From an uncultured bacterium (GTDB taxonomy: Bacteria; Bacillota; Clostridia; Oscillospirales; Oscillospiraceae): a stretch of DNA of 64,000 bases. This document shows positions 9,336-18,066 of this stretch, piece by piece. Every line of letters begins with the position of its first letter. The stretch's first letter is position 1. Position numbers and translations under genes: made by a program. Location of the stretch: contig CAMCCC010000004.1 of the NCBI GenBank assembly GCA_945873205.1, forward strand, positions 54,013 to 118,012, in the 5' to 3' direction. Below the pieces are notes generated by a model, which searched no databases, was not told the DNA's origin, and saw nothing but the letters and a program-made list of their open reading frames with translations.

Positions 9336-10244
9336 ATGAAAAACATGAAGAAAGCACTTGCAATGCTGCTGGCATTGACCATGATCCTGGCCCTGTGCGC
9401 CTGCGGTTCCAAGACTGAGGCCCCCGCTGCCACCGAGGCTCCTGTTGCCGAGCCCGATGGCCCCGTGGATTACGCGTCCATGAGCCTGGACGAGCTGAAG
9501 GCCGTGCTCACCACCGTCACCGACGGCAAGCTGACCGTGGCCACCAGCCCTGACTTTGCTCCCTATGAGTTCTACGCCGTTGTGGACGGTACCCCGGTTC
9601 TGGCTGGTTTTGACGTGGCTCTGGCTGGTTACATTGCCGATTACCTGGGCCTGGAGTTGGAGATGGTTCCCATCGACTTTGACGGTGTTCTCAATGAGCT
9701 GGCCGCCGGCAGCGTGGACCTGGGCTTGGCCGGCCTGTCCCCTGACCCCAGCCGTATGGACGCCATGGACTTCTCCGATATCTACTACCAGGGCGGCCAG
9801 TCCTTCGTGACCGTGCAGTCCAAGGCCGACCTGTTCCCCGATCTGGCCTCTGCCAACAAGGCGGAGTATTCCATCGGCGCCCAGAACGGTTCCATCCAGA
9901 TGGACCTGGCCAACGAGAATACCCCCGATGCTGACATCGTTCCTCTGGTGAAGGTCACCGATATCATTGCCGAGCTGCTGGGCGACAAGCTGGACGGCGC
10001 ATTCATCGAGACCGCCGTTGCTGTCAACTACGCACAGAGCTATCCCGAACTGGCTATCGTTCTGGATGTCCCCTATGATGTGGAAGGTTCCGCTGCCGGC
10101 GTCTGCAAGGGCAACGAGGCTCTGCTGGCCGGTGTGAACATGGCCATTGCTGCCGCCATTGCTGATGGCTCCATGGACGCTTTCGTGGCTGAGGCCAACG
10201 AGCAGTCCACCGGCGAGATCATCGAGGGTCTGCTGGAAGAGTAA
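9336..10244 (+). CDS. Amino-acid ABC transporter substrate-binding lipoprotein
   Basis: 302 residues. Residues 1-22 are a lipoprotein signal peptide with lipobox LCAC before Cys23. An Ala/Pro/Glu-rich spacer follows to about residue 45. From residue 65 the family 3 solute-binding fold begins (LTVATSPDFAPYEF, then GFDVALAGYIADYLG), the pattern of polar amino-acid binders. GLSPDPSRMDAMDFS around residue 130 is the usual hinge-region motif. It is the first gene of a four-gene operon with permease, ATPase and an M20 hydrolase. Arginine or a related cationic amino acid is a guess from the upstream repeats. Confidence 0.93.
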   Translation: MKNMKKALAMLLALTMILALCACGSKTEAPAATEAPVAEPDGPVDYASMSLDELKAVLTTVTDGKLTVATSPDFAPYEFYAVVDGTPVLAGFDVALAGYIADYLGLELEMVPIDFDGVLNELAAGSVDLGLAGLSPDPSRMDAMDFSDIYYQGGQSFVTVQSKADLFPDLASANKAEYSIGAQNGSIQMDLANENTPDADIVPLVKVTDIIAELLGDKLDGAFIETAVAVNYAQSYPELAIVLDVPYDVEGSAAGVCKGNEALLAGVNMAIAAAIADGSMDAFVAEANEQSTGEIIEGLLEE

Positions 10245-10275
10245 ACGGACAGCACTGCATAAGAATAAGGGTAAC

Positions 10276-10310
10276 GCAAAGGCCTCCGCTCTGCAACGGA
10301 GGCGCTTTGC
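10276..10310 (+). promoter_or_regulatory. Intercistronic hairpin between binding protein and permease
   Basis: A 13-bp GC-rich stem (10276-10288 with 10297-10310, one bulged base) lies between the first two cistrons with no T run after it. Such stems commonly stabilise the upstream message and lower expression of the membrane genes relative to the binding protein. Confidence 0.6.
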
Positions 10311-10330
10311 GCTGTAAAGGAGACTGGTAT

Positions 10331-11032
10331 ATGTTAACAATAAAAGGCTTTGAAAAAGCATTTGAATATTGGCAGCTGTTTTTGCAGGGTGTGGTTTGTA
10401 CCATCTCCCTGTCTGCCCTCACGGTTTTCTTTGGTTTTATTCTGGCTCTGGTGATCGCCACCTGCCGCATGGGCAGGTCTAGAATCCTGAGAGCCGTTTC
10501 CACCGCCTATGTGGAGCTGTTCCGCGCTACCCCTATGGTGGTGCAGGTGTTTCTGATTTATTATGTGGTGTTTGACGGCGTGAAGGTGCTGCCGGGCCTG
10601 AAGCTGTTTGGCTTCATCCGCTTTGACCGCTTCTTCCCCGCGGTGGTGGCCCTGGCCCTGAACTCCGGTGCCTACCTGTCGGAGATCATCCGCTCCGGCA
10701 TCCAGTCCATTGACGGCGGCCAGACCGAGGCGGCCCGTTCCCTGGGCCTGTCCTCCGGAAAGACCATGCGCTTCATCGTGCTGCCCCAGGCCATTAAGAA
10801 CATTCTGCCGGCCATCGCCAACGAATTTGTCACCATCATCAAGGAATCCGCCATCTGCTACACCATCGGCGTGCAGGACATCATGTCGGCGGTGAACGCA
10901 GTGAAGGGTGCTACATACAGAACAGGCGAGGCGCTGATTATCGCTACGGCGCTGTATTTCTGCCTGACCTTCCCAACCAGTAAGATCATTGCACATTTTG
11001 AAAGGAAGATGAGCCGTGGAGACAAACGATAA
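10331..11032 (+). CDS. Amino-acid ABC transporter permease (HisM/GlnP type)
   Basis: 233 residues from [21 protein letters not shown] lies seven bases upstream of this ATG. It has five or six membrane helices. The EAA loop that docks on the ATPase reads [22 protein letters not shown] (about residues 136-157) and ends in the conserved proline. The early [10 protein letters not shown] motif is typical of polar amino-acid permeases. As the only permease in the operon it probably acts as a homodimer. Its 3' end overlaps the ATPase gene by 17 bases. Confidence 0.94.
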   Translation: MLTIKGFEKAFEYWQLFLQGVVCTISLSALTVFFGFILALVIATCRMGRSRILRAVSTAYVELFRATPMVVQVFLIYYVVFDGVKVLPGLKLFGFIRFDRFFPAVVALALNSGAYLSEIIRSGIQSIDGGQTEAARSLGLSSGKTMRFIVLPQAIKNILPAIANEFVTIIKESAICYTIGVQDIMSAVNAVKGATYRTGEALIIATALYFCLTFPTSKIIAHFERKMSRGDKR

Positions 11033-11780
11033 GCTGATCCAGGTCAAGGACCTGAAAAAACACTACAACAAGGGCGCCATCAAGGCCCTGGACGGCGTGA
11101 CCGTGGATATCAACAAGGGGGATGTAATGGTGGTCATCGGGCCCTCCGGCTCCGGCAAGTCCACCTTCCTCCGCTCCCTGAACCTGCTGGAGCAGCCTAC
11201 CTCCGGCTCCATCATCTTTGAGGGCGTGGATATCACCAAGAAGAAGGACGAGAACGGCAAGAAGCTGGATATCGACCTGCACCGCCAGAAGATGGGCATG
11301 GTGTTCCAGCACTTTAACCTGTTCCCCCACATGACCATTTTGCAGAATATGTGCATTGCCCCTGTCCAGGTAAAGGGCAAGACCCAGGCCGAGGCGGAGG
11401 CCAAGGCCATGGAGCTGCTGGCCCGGGTGGGCCTGGCGGACCGGGCTGACGCCTACCCCATCCAGCTCTCCGGCGGCCAGAAGCAGCGTGTGGCCATCGT
11501 TCGCGCCCTGGCCATGGAGCCGGATGTGATGCTCTTTGACGAGCCCACCTCCGCCCTGGACCCGGAAATGGTGGGTGAGGTGCTGGACGTTATGAAGGAG
11601 CTGGCCAAGGAGGGCATGACCATGGTGGTGGTCACCCATGAGATGGGCTTTGCCCGTGAAGTGGGCAACCGGGTGCTGTTCATGGCCGACGGCCTGCTGC
11701 TGGAGGAGGGCAGCCCCGACGCCATCTTCAACCACCCCCAGAACCCCCGTCTGCAGGACTTCCTGTCTAAGGTGCTGTAA
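11016..11780 (+). CDS. Amino-acid ABC transporter ATP-binding protein (GlnQ type)
   Basis: 254 residues with a GTG start inside the permease gene. Walker [10 protein letters not shown] (residues about 43-51), Q-loop in [12 protein letters not shown], signature [15 protein letters not shown], Walker [13 protein letters not shown] and the switch His in VVTHEM are all intact. [11 protein letters not shown] is the hallmark of the polar amino-acid import subfamily. It powers the permease upstream. Its stop overlaps the start of the next gene by one base. Confidence 0.96.
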   Translation: METNDKLIQVKDLKKHYNKGAIKALDGVTVDINKGDVMVVIGPSGSGKSTFLRSLNLLEQPTSGSIIFEGVDITKKKDENGKKLDIDLHRQKMGMVFQHFNLFPHMTILQNMCIAPVQVKGKTQAEAEAKAMELLARVGLADRADAYPIQLSGGQKQRVAIVRALAMEPDVMLFDEPTSALDPEMVGEVLDVMKELAKEGMTMVVVTHEMGFAREVGNRVLFMADGLLLEEGSPDAIFNHPQNPRLQDFLSKVL

Positions 11781-13219
11781 TGAACGCTTCCAAACAAATT
11801 GCTATCGAATATGTGGACGCCAGGTCGGATTTCTTCTGCGCCCTGGCGGACACCATTTGGGCCACTCCGGAGCTGTCCCTGAAGGAGTTTGGCTCCACCG
11901 AAGCCTATTGCGCCGCCCTGCGGGAGCTGGGCTTTACCGTCACAGAGAAGCTCTGCGGCATTGACACCGCCTTCTGCGGCAGCTACGGCAGCGGCCGGCC
12001 GGTGATCGGCATCCTGGGCGAGTTTGACGCCCTCTCCGGCCTGAGCCAGAAGGCGGGCAGCGCCCAGCCGGAACCGCTGGTTCCCGGCGGCTGCGGTCAC
12101 GGCTGCGGCCACAATCTGCTGGGGGCCGGCTCCCTGGCTGCTGCAGCGGCGGTGAAGGCTTATCTGGAAAAAACCGGCCGGCCCGGCACCGTCATCTTCT
12201 ACGGCTGCCCCGGCGAGGAGGGCGGCAGCGGCAAGGCCTTCATGGCCCGGGAGGGGCTGTGGAAGCAGCTGGATGCGGCCCTCAGCTGGCACCCGGCGGA
12301 TGTGAACCAGGTGCGCACCGGCACCAACAACTCCTGCATCCAGGTGATGTACAAATTCCACGGCGTCTCCGCCCATGCGGCGGGGGACCCCTATAACGGC
12401 CGCAGCGCTCTGGACGCGGTGGAGCTGATGAACATCGGCGTCCAGTTTCTGCGGGAGCACACCACCGATGACTGCCGCATCCACTATGCCATCATCGATT
12501 CCGGCGGCGTCTCTCCCAACGTGGTGCAGGCCCATGCCACCGTGCTCTACATGGTGCGGGCCAACAAGGTGGCTGACTCCGTGAAGCTCCAGGCCCGGGT
12601 GGATAAGATCGCCCAGGGCGCCGCCATGATGACCGACACCCGCTTTGACCGGGTGTTTATCGACGGCACGGCGGAGCTTCTGCCCAATTACACCATGGAA
12701 AAGCTGCTCCAGGAGAACATGGAGCTGGTGGGCGCGCCCAGCTATGATGAGCAAGACCTGGCCTTTGCCCAGGCCCTACGCGCTACCTATGAAGCGGAGA
12801 CCGATCCCCCCGGCATCGGCGCCAAATGCGATGAGGGAATTGCTCAGCAGGTGCGGCAGCTGACGGAGAACATGACAAAGCCCATCAACGACTTCGTCAT
12901 GCCCCTGTACTCCGGCAATGTGTTTATCCCCGGCAGTACCGACGTGGGCGACGTCAGCTGGCTGACCCCCACCTCCCAGGTGGACATCGTCACCTGGCCG
13001 GCGGGCATGCCGCACCACTCCTGGCAGGCGGTGTCCTGCGGGAAAAGCGGCCTTGCCCACAAGGGCCTGCTGATGGCGGCCAAGGTGCTTGCCGCCACGG
13101 CCATCGACCTGATGGAAAAGCCCGAAGCGCTGCAAGCGGCTCAGGCAGAGTTTGCCCGCCGCGCCGCCTCCGGCTATGTCTGCCCCATCGAGCCCGGCGA
13201 GGAACCCAAAGCCATATAA
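11780..13219 (+). CDS. M20 family amidohydrolase (AbgB-like)
   Basis: 479 residues. The dinuclear metal site is seen as GEFDALSGL near residue 80, the GCGHNLLGAG segment near 112, and the general base in PGEEGGSGK near 150. A central lid or dimerisation domain follows VSAHAAGDPYNG. The length and the GGCGHGCGHN pattern fit the AbgB branch (p-aminobenzoyl-glutamate and N-acyl or dipeptide hydrolases). Co-transcription with an amino-acid importer suggests that it releases an amino acid from an imported N-acylated compound or dipeptide. The substrate is not shown by sequence. Confidence 0.88.
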   Translation: MNASKQIAIEYVDARSDFFCALADTIWATPELSLKEFGSTEAYCAALRELGFTVTEKLCGIDTAFCGSYGSGRPVIGILGEFDALSGLSQKAGSAQPEPLVPGGCGHGCGHNLLGAGSLAAAAAVKAYLEKTGRPGTVIFYGCPGEEGGSGKAFMAREGLWKQLDAALSWHPADVNQVRTGTNNSCIQVMYKFHGVSAHAAGDPYNGRSALDAVELMNIGVQFLREHTTDDCRIHYAIIDSGGVSPNVVQAHATVLYMVRANKVADSVKLQARVDKIAQGAAMMTDTRFDRVFIDGTAELLPNYTMEKLLQENMELVGAPSYDEQDLAFAQALRATYEAETDPPGIGAKCDEGIAQQVRQLTENMTKPINDFVMPLYSGNVFIPGSTDVGDVSWLTPTSQVDIVTWPAGMPHHSWQAVSCGKSGLAHKGLLMAAKVLAATAIDLMEKPEALQAAQAEFARRAASGYVCPIEPGEEPKAI

Positions 13220-13227
13220 AAAGATCA

Positions 13228-13251
13228 GCCCGGCAGCCAAAGCTGCCGGGC
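13228..13251. terminator. Bidirectional terminator between converging genes
   Basis: A 10-bp stem GCCCGGCAGC/GCTGCCGGGC with a four-base loop. On the minus strand the stem is followed by a T-rich run. It serves the ABC operon and the thioesterase gene. Confidence 0.75.
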
Positions 13252-13268
13252 TTGTGTATGCTTGATAG

Positions 13269-13997
13269 TTATCTCTTGTACTCGCAGTAGGCGTTGAAGG
13301 CGGGCTTGCCAGTGCTGATATGCTGGCCCTGCACCTTGATGCCATCCCCCTGGGGCATGGCGCCCATGCGGATGACGCTGCCGTTGACGCACTCCTTCAC
13401 GAAGTCCACCTGCATATGGGCGATCAGGGGACGCTCCCCCTCATAATAGCCGCTGAGCCGGCACACCAGCTCCGGGTAGTCAAAGGTGGAGTAGTGGCCG
13501 TTGGCGTCGCAGTCGGCCTGGGTGAAGGCTTTTTCCTCCGTGTAGGGGAAGTCCTCAATGGTGGGCAGCGGGTCAAAGTCCTCCGCTTCGTTCAGGGCCG
13601 GGGTGTTGAAGAAGGGCTCCGTATCCTCGCAGGTAAGGCGGCGGCGGCCCCGCAGAACCACCGGCATCATCACATGGTTCAGCTGGCCCACCAGCTCCCC
13701 GTTTCGGTAAAGTTCGCCCTGCTGGGTGTAGTGCCGGCCGCAGACGGTGCGGCTGGAGGCGAAGCCCACCAGCTCATCCCCGGCGTGGAGGTGCTGAAAT
13801 TGGCGCACGATGATGCGGCGGAACATCCAGACGGCCTTCAGGTTGGCCATCAGCACCTGTTTGCTGCCCCCCTCCAGACGGTTGCGGGTTGTGGCGGCCA
13901 CCACCAGCTGCTTTACCAGCTCCGGCACGGTGATATAGCCCTTCTGATCGCAGTCGGCCTCGGTAATGGTGTAATGCAGGGTCTCCAACATATCCAT
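13269..13997 (-). CDS. Acyl-ACP thioesterase-like double hotdog protein
   Basis: 242 residues in two hotdog halves. The first (1-125) begins HYTITEADCDQKGYITVPELV. The second (145-242) contains QADCDANGHYSTFDYPELV, which matches the D-x-D-x-N-G-H core of FatA-type acyl-ACP thioesterases. These enzymes release fatty acids from acyl carrier protein in the cytoplasm. No fatty-acid genes adjoin, so specificity is unknown. AGAGAG lies upstream of the ATG. A second Met two codons on is also possible as start. Confidence 0.8.
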   Translation of the reverse strand: MDMLETLHYTITEADCDQKGYITVPELVKQLVVAATTRNRLEGGSKQVLMANLKAVWMFRRIIVRQFQHLHAGDELVGFASSRTVCGRHYTQQGELYRNGELVGQLNHVMMPVVLRGRRRLTCEDTEPFFNTPALNEAEDFDPLPTIEDFPYTEEKAFTQADCDANGHYSTFDYPELVCRLSGYYEGERPLIAHMQVDFVKECVNGSVIRMGAMPQGDGIKVQGQHISTGKPAFNAYCEYKR

Positions 13998-14171
13998 GAT
14001 CGATCATCTCTCTATCTTACTTAAAATAGTGCGGCTCAGAGCGAAGAAACTCTGAGCCCAACAATGTCAATATATCACAACAAAACCCGGCAGGCAACAA
14101 TAAAAATACAGTTCAGACAAAGATTGTAGACTTGTATAATTTGTGCCCCTGGATTTCGTTGAAGCTGGCTC

Positions 14172-14200
14172 TTGAAACTGCCCGCCGGATTTGCTATAGT
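14172..14200 (+). promoter_or_regulatory. Promoter of the candidate non-coding RNA
   Basis: TTGAAA (14172-14177), exactly 17 bases, TATAGT (14195-14200). Transcription should start near 14207. Confidence 0.8.
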
Positions 14201-14206
14201 ATAGCC

Positions 14207-14429
14207 AGAAAGGACGACCGAGAGTCTCATCAAGGAAAGTCCTCTGATATATACGACGGGCCGCAGATGTGTGGCGTCGAATCCGTAGAAAGAGAGGTAA
14301 CCAGGATGTTAGATACCAAGAACTTCCAGAAATAGCCCTTGACTGTTGTAGGTGAAAGATGCAGCGGTCAAGGGCTATTTCGTTTACAGGGCGTTTTTTC
14401 TCAGTGCCTGGGGCACTGAGTATTTTTTT
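14207..14429 (+). ncRNA. Candidate structured non-coding RNA of about 190-220 nt
   Basis: A strong promoter leads into a segment without a convincing gene that ends in two hairpins. Predicted stems: 14211-14215 with 14239-14243 enclosing GAGA/TCTC; 14254-14264 with 14271-14279 (two-base bulge); 14281-14284 with 14304-14307; a 14-bp stem 14330-14343 with 14367-14380 closing a 23-base loop; then the terminator. A 9-codon reading frame with an upstream AGAGAGG exists at 14306-14335, so a leader peptide is an alternative reading. I recognise no riboswitch class: no T-box GGTGG/ACC element, no GEMM core and no 6S-type closing stem. It could be a free small RNA or an attenuating leader of the patatin gene. 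Confidence 0.6.
14400..14429 (+). terminator. Terminator of the candidate ncRNA
   Basis: CTCAGTGCC (14400-14408) pairs with GGCACTGAG (14412-14420), followed by TATTTTTTT. A second hairpin GCCCTG/CAGGGC follows at 14431-14445. Confidence 0.9.
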
Positions 14430-14508
14430 GCCCTGCTGCAGGGCATTTGCTTGAAATGTTCACAGTCCGGGGGTAAAATAGCGACAAAACTGCTGGGAGG
14501 AATAGGAA

Positions 14509-15351
14509 ATGAAAACTGGTCTTGTGTTGGAGGGCGGCGCCATGCGGGGCATGTACACCGCCGGCGTGCTGGATGTGCTGCACCGGGAGGGGGTGCATTT
14601 TGATGGGATCATGGGCGTGTCTGCCGGGGCACTGTTCGGCCCCAACTTCCTGTCCGGGCAGGAGGGAAGGGTCATCCGCTATAACAAGCGCTTCATCCGG
14701 GACCGGCGCTATCAGGGCCTGGGCTGCCTGCTCCGAACCGGGGACCTGTTCAGCAGGGACTTCGCCTACGGCACCGTGCCCCGGGAGTTGGACGTGTTTG
14801 ACGACCAGGCTTTTCAGGCCGCCGGCGTACCCTTTTACGCCGTGGTGACGAATCTGGACACCGGCCTGCCGGAGTACATGCAGGTGAAAAGCGTCTTTGA
14901 CGATATGGAGATCCTCCGTGCCTCCGGCTCCATGCCCTTTGTCTCCCGGCCGGTGGAGATCAATGGCCGCCGCTATCTGGACGGCGGCGTGGCCGACAGC
15001 ATCCCCTTTGACGCCATGGCGCGGATGGGCTATGAAAAGCAGCTGGTGGTGCTGACCCGGGACATGGATTATCGGAAGAAGCCCATGCCCGCCGGGGCCA
15101 TCAAGCTGGTTTTCCGCCACCACCCCCAGTTCCGGGACCGGCTGCTGCACCGGCATGATGTGTATAATGACAGCGTGGCCCGCCTGAAGGAGCTGGAGGA
15201 ACAGGGCAAGTATTTTGTCATCCGCCCCAGCCGCCCCATCGAGATCGGCCGGGTGGAGAGCGACCCGGCCAAGCTGCAGGCGGTGTATGAGCTGGGCCTG
15301 CAGGACGGGGAGGCTCAACTGGCATCCTTGCGGGAATATCTGGGGGACTAA
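14509..15351 (+). CDS. Patatin-like phospholipase family protein
   Basis: 280 residues with GGAGG upstream. The serine-aspartate dyad of patatins is clear: oxyanion loop EGGAMRGMYTAG at residues 8-19, nucleophile elbow GVSAG near 43 (GxSxG), and the Asp in DGGVADS near 162. The family hydrolyses acyl-ester bonds of phospholipids; this short RssA/YjjU-like bacterial branch lacks known substrates. No signal peptide is present, so it acts in the cytoplasm or at the inner membrane face. It follows the ncRNA terminator and may depend on read-through or a weak local promoter. Confidence 0.93.
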   Translation: MKTGLVLEGGAMRGMYTAGVLDVLHREGVHFDGIMGVSAGALFGPNFLSGQEGRVIRYNKRFIRDRRYQGLGCLLRTGDLFSRDFAYGTVPRELDVFDDQAFQAAGVPFYAVVTNLDTGLPEYMQVKSVFDDMEILRASGSMPFVSRPVEINGRRYLDGGVADSIPFDAMARMGYEKQLVVLTRDMDYRKKPMPAGAIKLVFRHHPQFRDRLLHRHDVYNDSVARLKELEEQGKYFVIRPSRPIEIGRVESDPAKLQAVYELGLQDGEAQLASLREYLGD

Positions 15352-15489
15352 GCCCTTTTGCCCAGCCAAAACTGCTTTACATAACATTTAACAATTCTGA
15401 AATAGAATTGCTGTTACTTCTGAAATATCTTTTTGTTATCTTATACTTGCAAGTAGCAGTTTTTCATTTTCTCCTCTTTCATAACGATG

Positions 15490-15525
15490 AACCGGCTGGG
15501 CTGAGGCTCAGCCGGTTTATTTTTG
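15490..15525 (+). terminator. Terminator after the patatin gene
   Basis: AACCGGCTG (15490-15498) pairs with CAGCCGGTT (15509-15517), followed by TTATTTTTGT. Confidence 0.85.
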
Positions 15526-15612
15526 TCATATGAATCCTTTTGTTTAATTGTTTTCTTAATAATCCGCTGGTATAATGTACAATGCAAGAGCATTGATTTT
15601 GAGGTGATCGGA

Positions 15613-18066
15613 TTGAAAGCAGGCAAGCAGGGCAGCTTTATGGAGCGGGTGGCCGCTGTCATTGTGGATAAGCGCAATGTATTCTTTCTCATCTTTGCCG
15701 CCGCGGCCATATTCTGTGCCTTTTCCCGGAACTGGGTCCGGGTCTGCGACGATATTACCGCCTACCTGCCGGACAATACGGAGACCCGGCAGGGGCTTGA
15801 CCTGATGGAGCAGGAGTTTACCACCTTCGGCACCGCCAAGGTCATGGTGGCCAATATTACTTATGAAAAAGCCCTGGAGCTGCAGCACAGCCTGGGCCAG
15901 CTGGAAGGGGTAAAATCCGTAGAATTTGACGACAGCGCCAAACACTACGCCTCCGCCTCCGCCCTCTTTGACGTGACCTTTGTGGGGGAGAATAACGACC
16001 CGGAAAGCGAAGCGGGCCTGGAGCGGGTGAAGGACTATCTCTCCGGCTATGACCTGTATCTCAGCAGCGAGGTGGGCAATCCCCTGGAGGCCATCATTGA
16101 CCAGGAGATGCTGGTGGTGGATATCATCGCGGTGATCATCATCGTGCTGGTGCTGCTGCTGACCTCCCGCACCTATGCGGAGATCCCGGTGCTGCTGATC
16201 ACCTTCGGCGCGGCGGCCCTGCTGAACATGGGCACCAACTACCTGATGGGCGAGGTGTCCTTTGTCACCAACTCCATTGCCATCGTCATGCAGCTGGCCC
16301 TGGCCATCGACTATGCCATCATTCTCTGCCACCGCTATACCGAGGAGCGGGAGCAGATGGAACCCAGGGAAGCTGCCATTACTGCCCTGAGTCACGCCAT
16401 CCCGGAGATTTCCGCCAGCAGCCTTACCACCATGTCCGGCCTGCTGGCTCTGTGCCTGATGGAGTTCCGGCTGGGCTATGACATGGGTTCCGTGCTCATC
16501 AAGGCCATCTTGCTGAGCATGCTGTCGGTATTCCTGCTGATGCCGGGGCTGCTGGTGCTGTTCTCCGGCTGGATCGACAAGACCCACCATCGAAACTTCG
16601 TGCCCAAGATCAACTTCCTGGGAAAAGCCGTGTATGCCACCCGCTTTGTGATGCCGGTGCTGTTTGTGGCATTGATTGCCTGCGCCTGCTTCTTCTCCCA
16701 TAAGGCCAATTACGTCTATTCCAGCAATTCCGTCACCGCCCTCCGCCAGAACGAGACGCAGCTGGCCAGGAAGGAGATCGAGGACACCTTCCAGAAGTCC
16801 AATATGCTGGCGGTTATCGTCCCTGCCGGGGACTATGAAAAGGAGGCAAAGCTGATTGCCGAGCTCAAGGAGCTGCCCCGGGTGGAGAGCGTCACCGGCC
16901 TTGCGGATATCGATGCCCTGGACGGCTATAAGCTGACCTCCGCCCTGACGCCCAGAGAGTTTTCCGAGGTGGCGGGCCTGGATATTGAGGTGGCAAAGCT
17001 GCTCTATACCGGCTACGCCATGGAACTCAGCGAATACGGTCAGATCGCCACCAACCTGGATAACTACCGGGTGCCCCTGATTGATATGTTCTCTTACCTC
17101 TTTGACCAGCGCAAGGAGGTGGTCATTGATCTGGACCAGGAAACCGAGGACCTGCTGGACGATCTGGAGCAGCAGCTTCATGACGCCCGGCTCCAGCTGA
17201 TGAGCGACAACTACAGCCGCATTGTGGTCATGCTGGACCTGCCCACCGAGGGGGAGGAGAGCTATCAGTACCTGGACATCATCCACGGCATCGCCGCCCG
17301 GTATTATGACGAGTATTACGCCGTGGGCGATACCACCAGCTGCAGCGACCTGCGCAGCTCCTTTGAAAAGGATAACCTGATCATCAGCATCCTCACCGTG
17401 TTGTTTGTGGTGATCGTGCTGATCTTCACCTTCAAATCCGCGGGGCTGCCCCTGCTGCTGATTGCCATCATTCAGGGCAGTATCTGGACCAACTTCTCCA
17501 TCCCCTATCTGAAAGGCTCCAACCTGTTCTTCATGACCTACCTGATCGTCAGCTCCATCCAGATGGGCGCCAATATCGACTATGCCATTGTGATTTCCAG
17601 CCGCTACATGGAGCTGAAGGAGAAAATGCCCCTGAAGGAGGCCATGACCGAGACCTTGAACCTGGCCTTCCCCACCATCATCACTTCCGGCGCCATGATG
17701 GCCCTGGCGGGCATGGCCATCGGCCTTTTGACCTCCAACGAGATCATCTCCGGCATCGGCGTCTTTATCGGCACCGGCACCACCATTTCCATCTTCCTGG
17801 TCATGTGTGTGCTGCCCCAGATCCTGCTGACAGGGGATATCATCATAAGAAAGACCAGCTTCACCATCAACCGGGGCGGCCTGGTGCAGAGCCACAGCGG
17901 CCTCATCCGGGTGGACGGCCGTGTCCGGGGCCAGTTCAACGGCATCATCGACGCCGAGGTCCATGGCTTCCTCCGGGGCGAGCTGAACGCCCGGGTGGAT
18001 ATCGGAACGGCAAACAACCAACCGCGAAATCTGGAGATCACAGGAGGGACCCATGATGAAACGTAG
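15613..18066 (+). CDS. MMPL/RND family membrane transporter with bactofilin-like tail
   Basis: 817 residues from a TTG start chosen because GAGGTGA lies six bases before it. An internal ATG at 15640 is the alternative. The plan is the MMPL/HAE3 RND pattern: one helix near residue 25, an extracytoplasmic domain, a six-helix block (about 165-340), a second extracytoplasmic domain, and a second block (about 595-745). The Asp in LALAIDYAIILCHR and its mate GANIDYAIVISSRY are the proton-relay positions. Residues 750-817 form a cytoplasmic tail with repeating VDGRVRGQFNG and VHGFLRGEL units that resemble bactofilin strands. Such proteins export lipids or hydrophobic compounds. The gene overlaps the GLUG gene by 14 bases. 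Confidence 0.9.
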   Translation: MKAGKQGSFMERVAAVIVDKRNVFFLIFAAAAIFCAFSRNWVRVCDDITAYLPDNTETRQGLDLMEQEFTTFGTAKVMVANITYEKALELQHSLGQLEGVKSVEFDDSAKHYASASALFDVTFVGENNDPESEAGLERVKDYLSGYDLYLSSEVGNPLEAIIDQEMLVVDIIAVIIIVLVLLLTSRTYAEIPVLLITFGAAALLNMGTNYLMGEVSFVTNSIAIVMQLALAIDYAIILCHRYTEEREQMEPREAAITALSHAIPEISASSLTTMSGLLALCLMEFRLGYDMGSVLIKAILLSMLSVFLLMPGLLVLFSGWIDKTHHRNFVPKINFLGKAVYATRFVMPVLFVALIACACFFSHKANYVYSSNSVTALRQNETQLARKEIEDTFQKSNMLAVIVPAGDYEKEAKLIAELKELPRVESVTGLADIDALDGYKLTSALTPREFSEVAGLDIEVAKLLYTGYAMELSEYGQIATNLDNYRVPLIDMFSYLFDQRKEVVIDLDQETEDLLDDLEQQLHDARLQLMSDNYSRIVVMLDLPTEGEESYQYLDIIHGIAARYYDEYYAVGDTTSCSDLRSSFEKDNLIISILTVLFVVIVLIFTFKSAGLPLLLIAIIQGSIWTNFSIPYLKGSNLFFMTYLIVSSIQMGANIDYAIVISSRYMELKEKMPLKEAMTETLNLAFPTIITSGAMMALAGMAIGLLTSNEIISGIGVFIGTGTTISIFLVMCVLPQILLTGDIIIRKTSFTINRGGLVQSHSGLIRVDGRVRGQFNGIIDAEVHGFLRGELNARVDIGTANNQPRNLEITGGTHDET

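Noticed and set aside
14132..14335. 67-codon frame in the ncRNA region
   Set aside because: It begins upstream of the promoter -35 box, lacks a ribosome site and shows no domain. Only the 9-codon end frame at 14306 has a plausible start, and that is kept as an alternative within the RNA entry.
15556..18054. 832-codon minus-strand frame opposite the MMPL gene
   Set aside because: His/Gln/Gly-rich composition, no start signals, and a clear RND protein on the other strand.
18053..18066. Fusion of the MMPL and GLUG proteins
   Set aside because: The genes overlap in different frames, and the GLUG protein has its own ribosome site and signal peptide.
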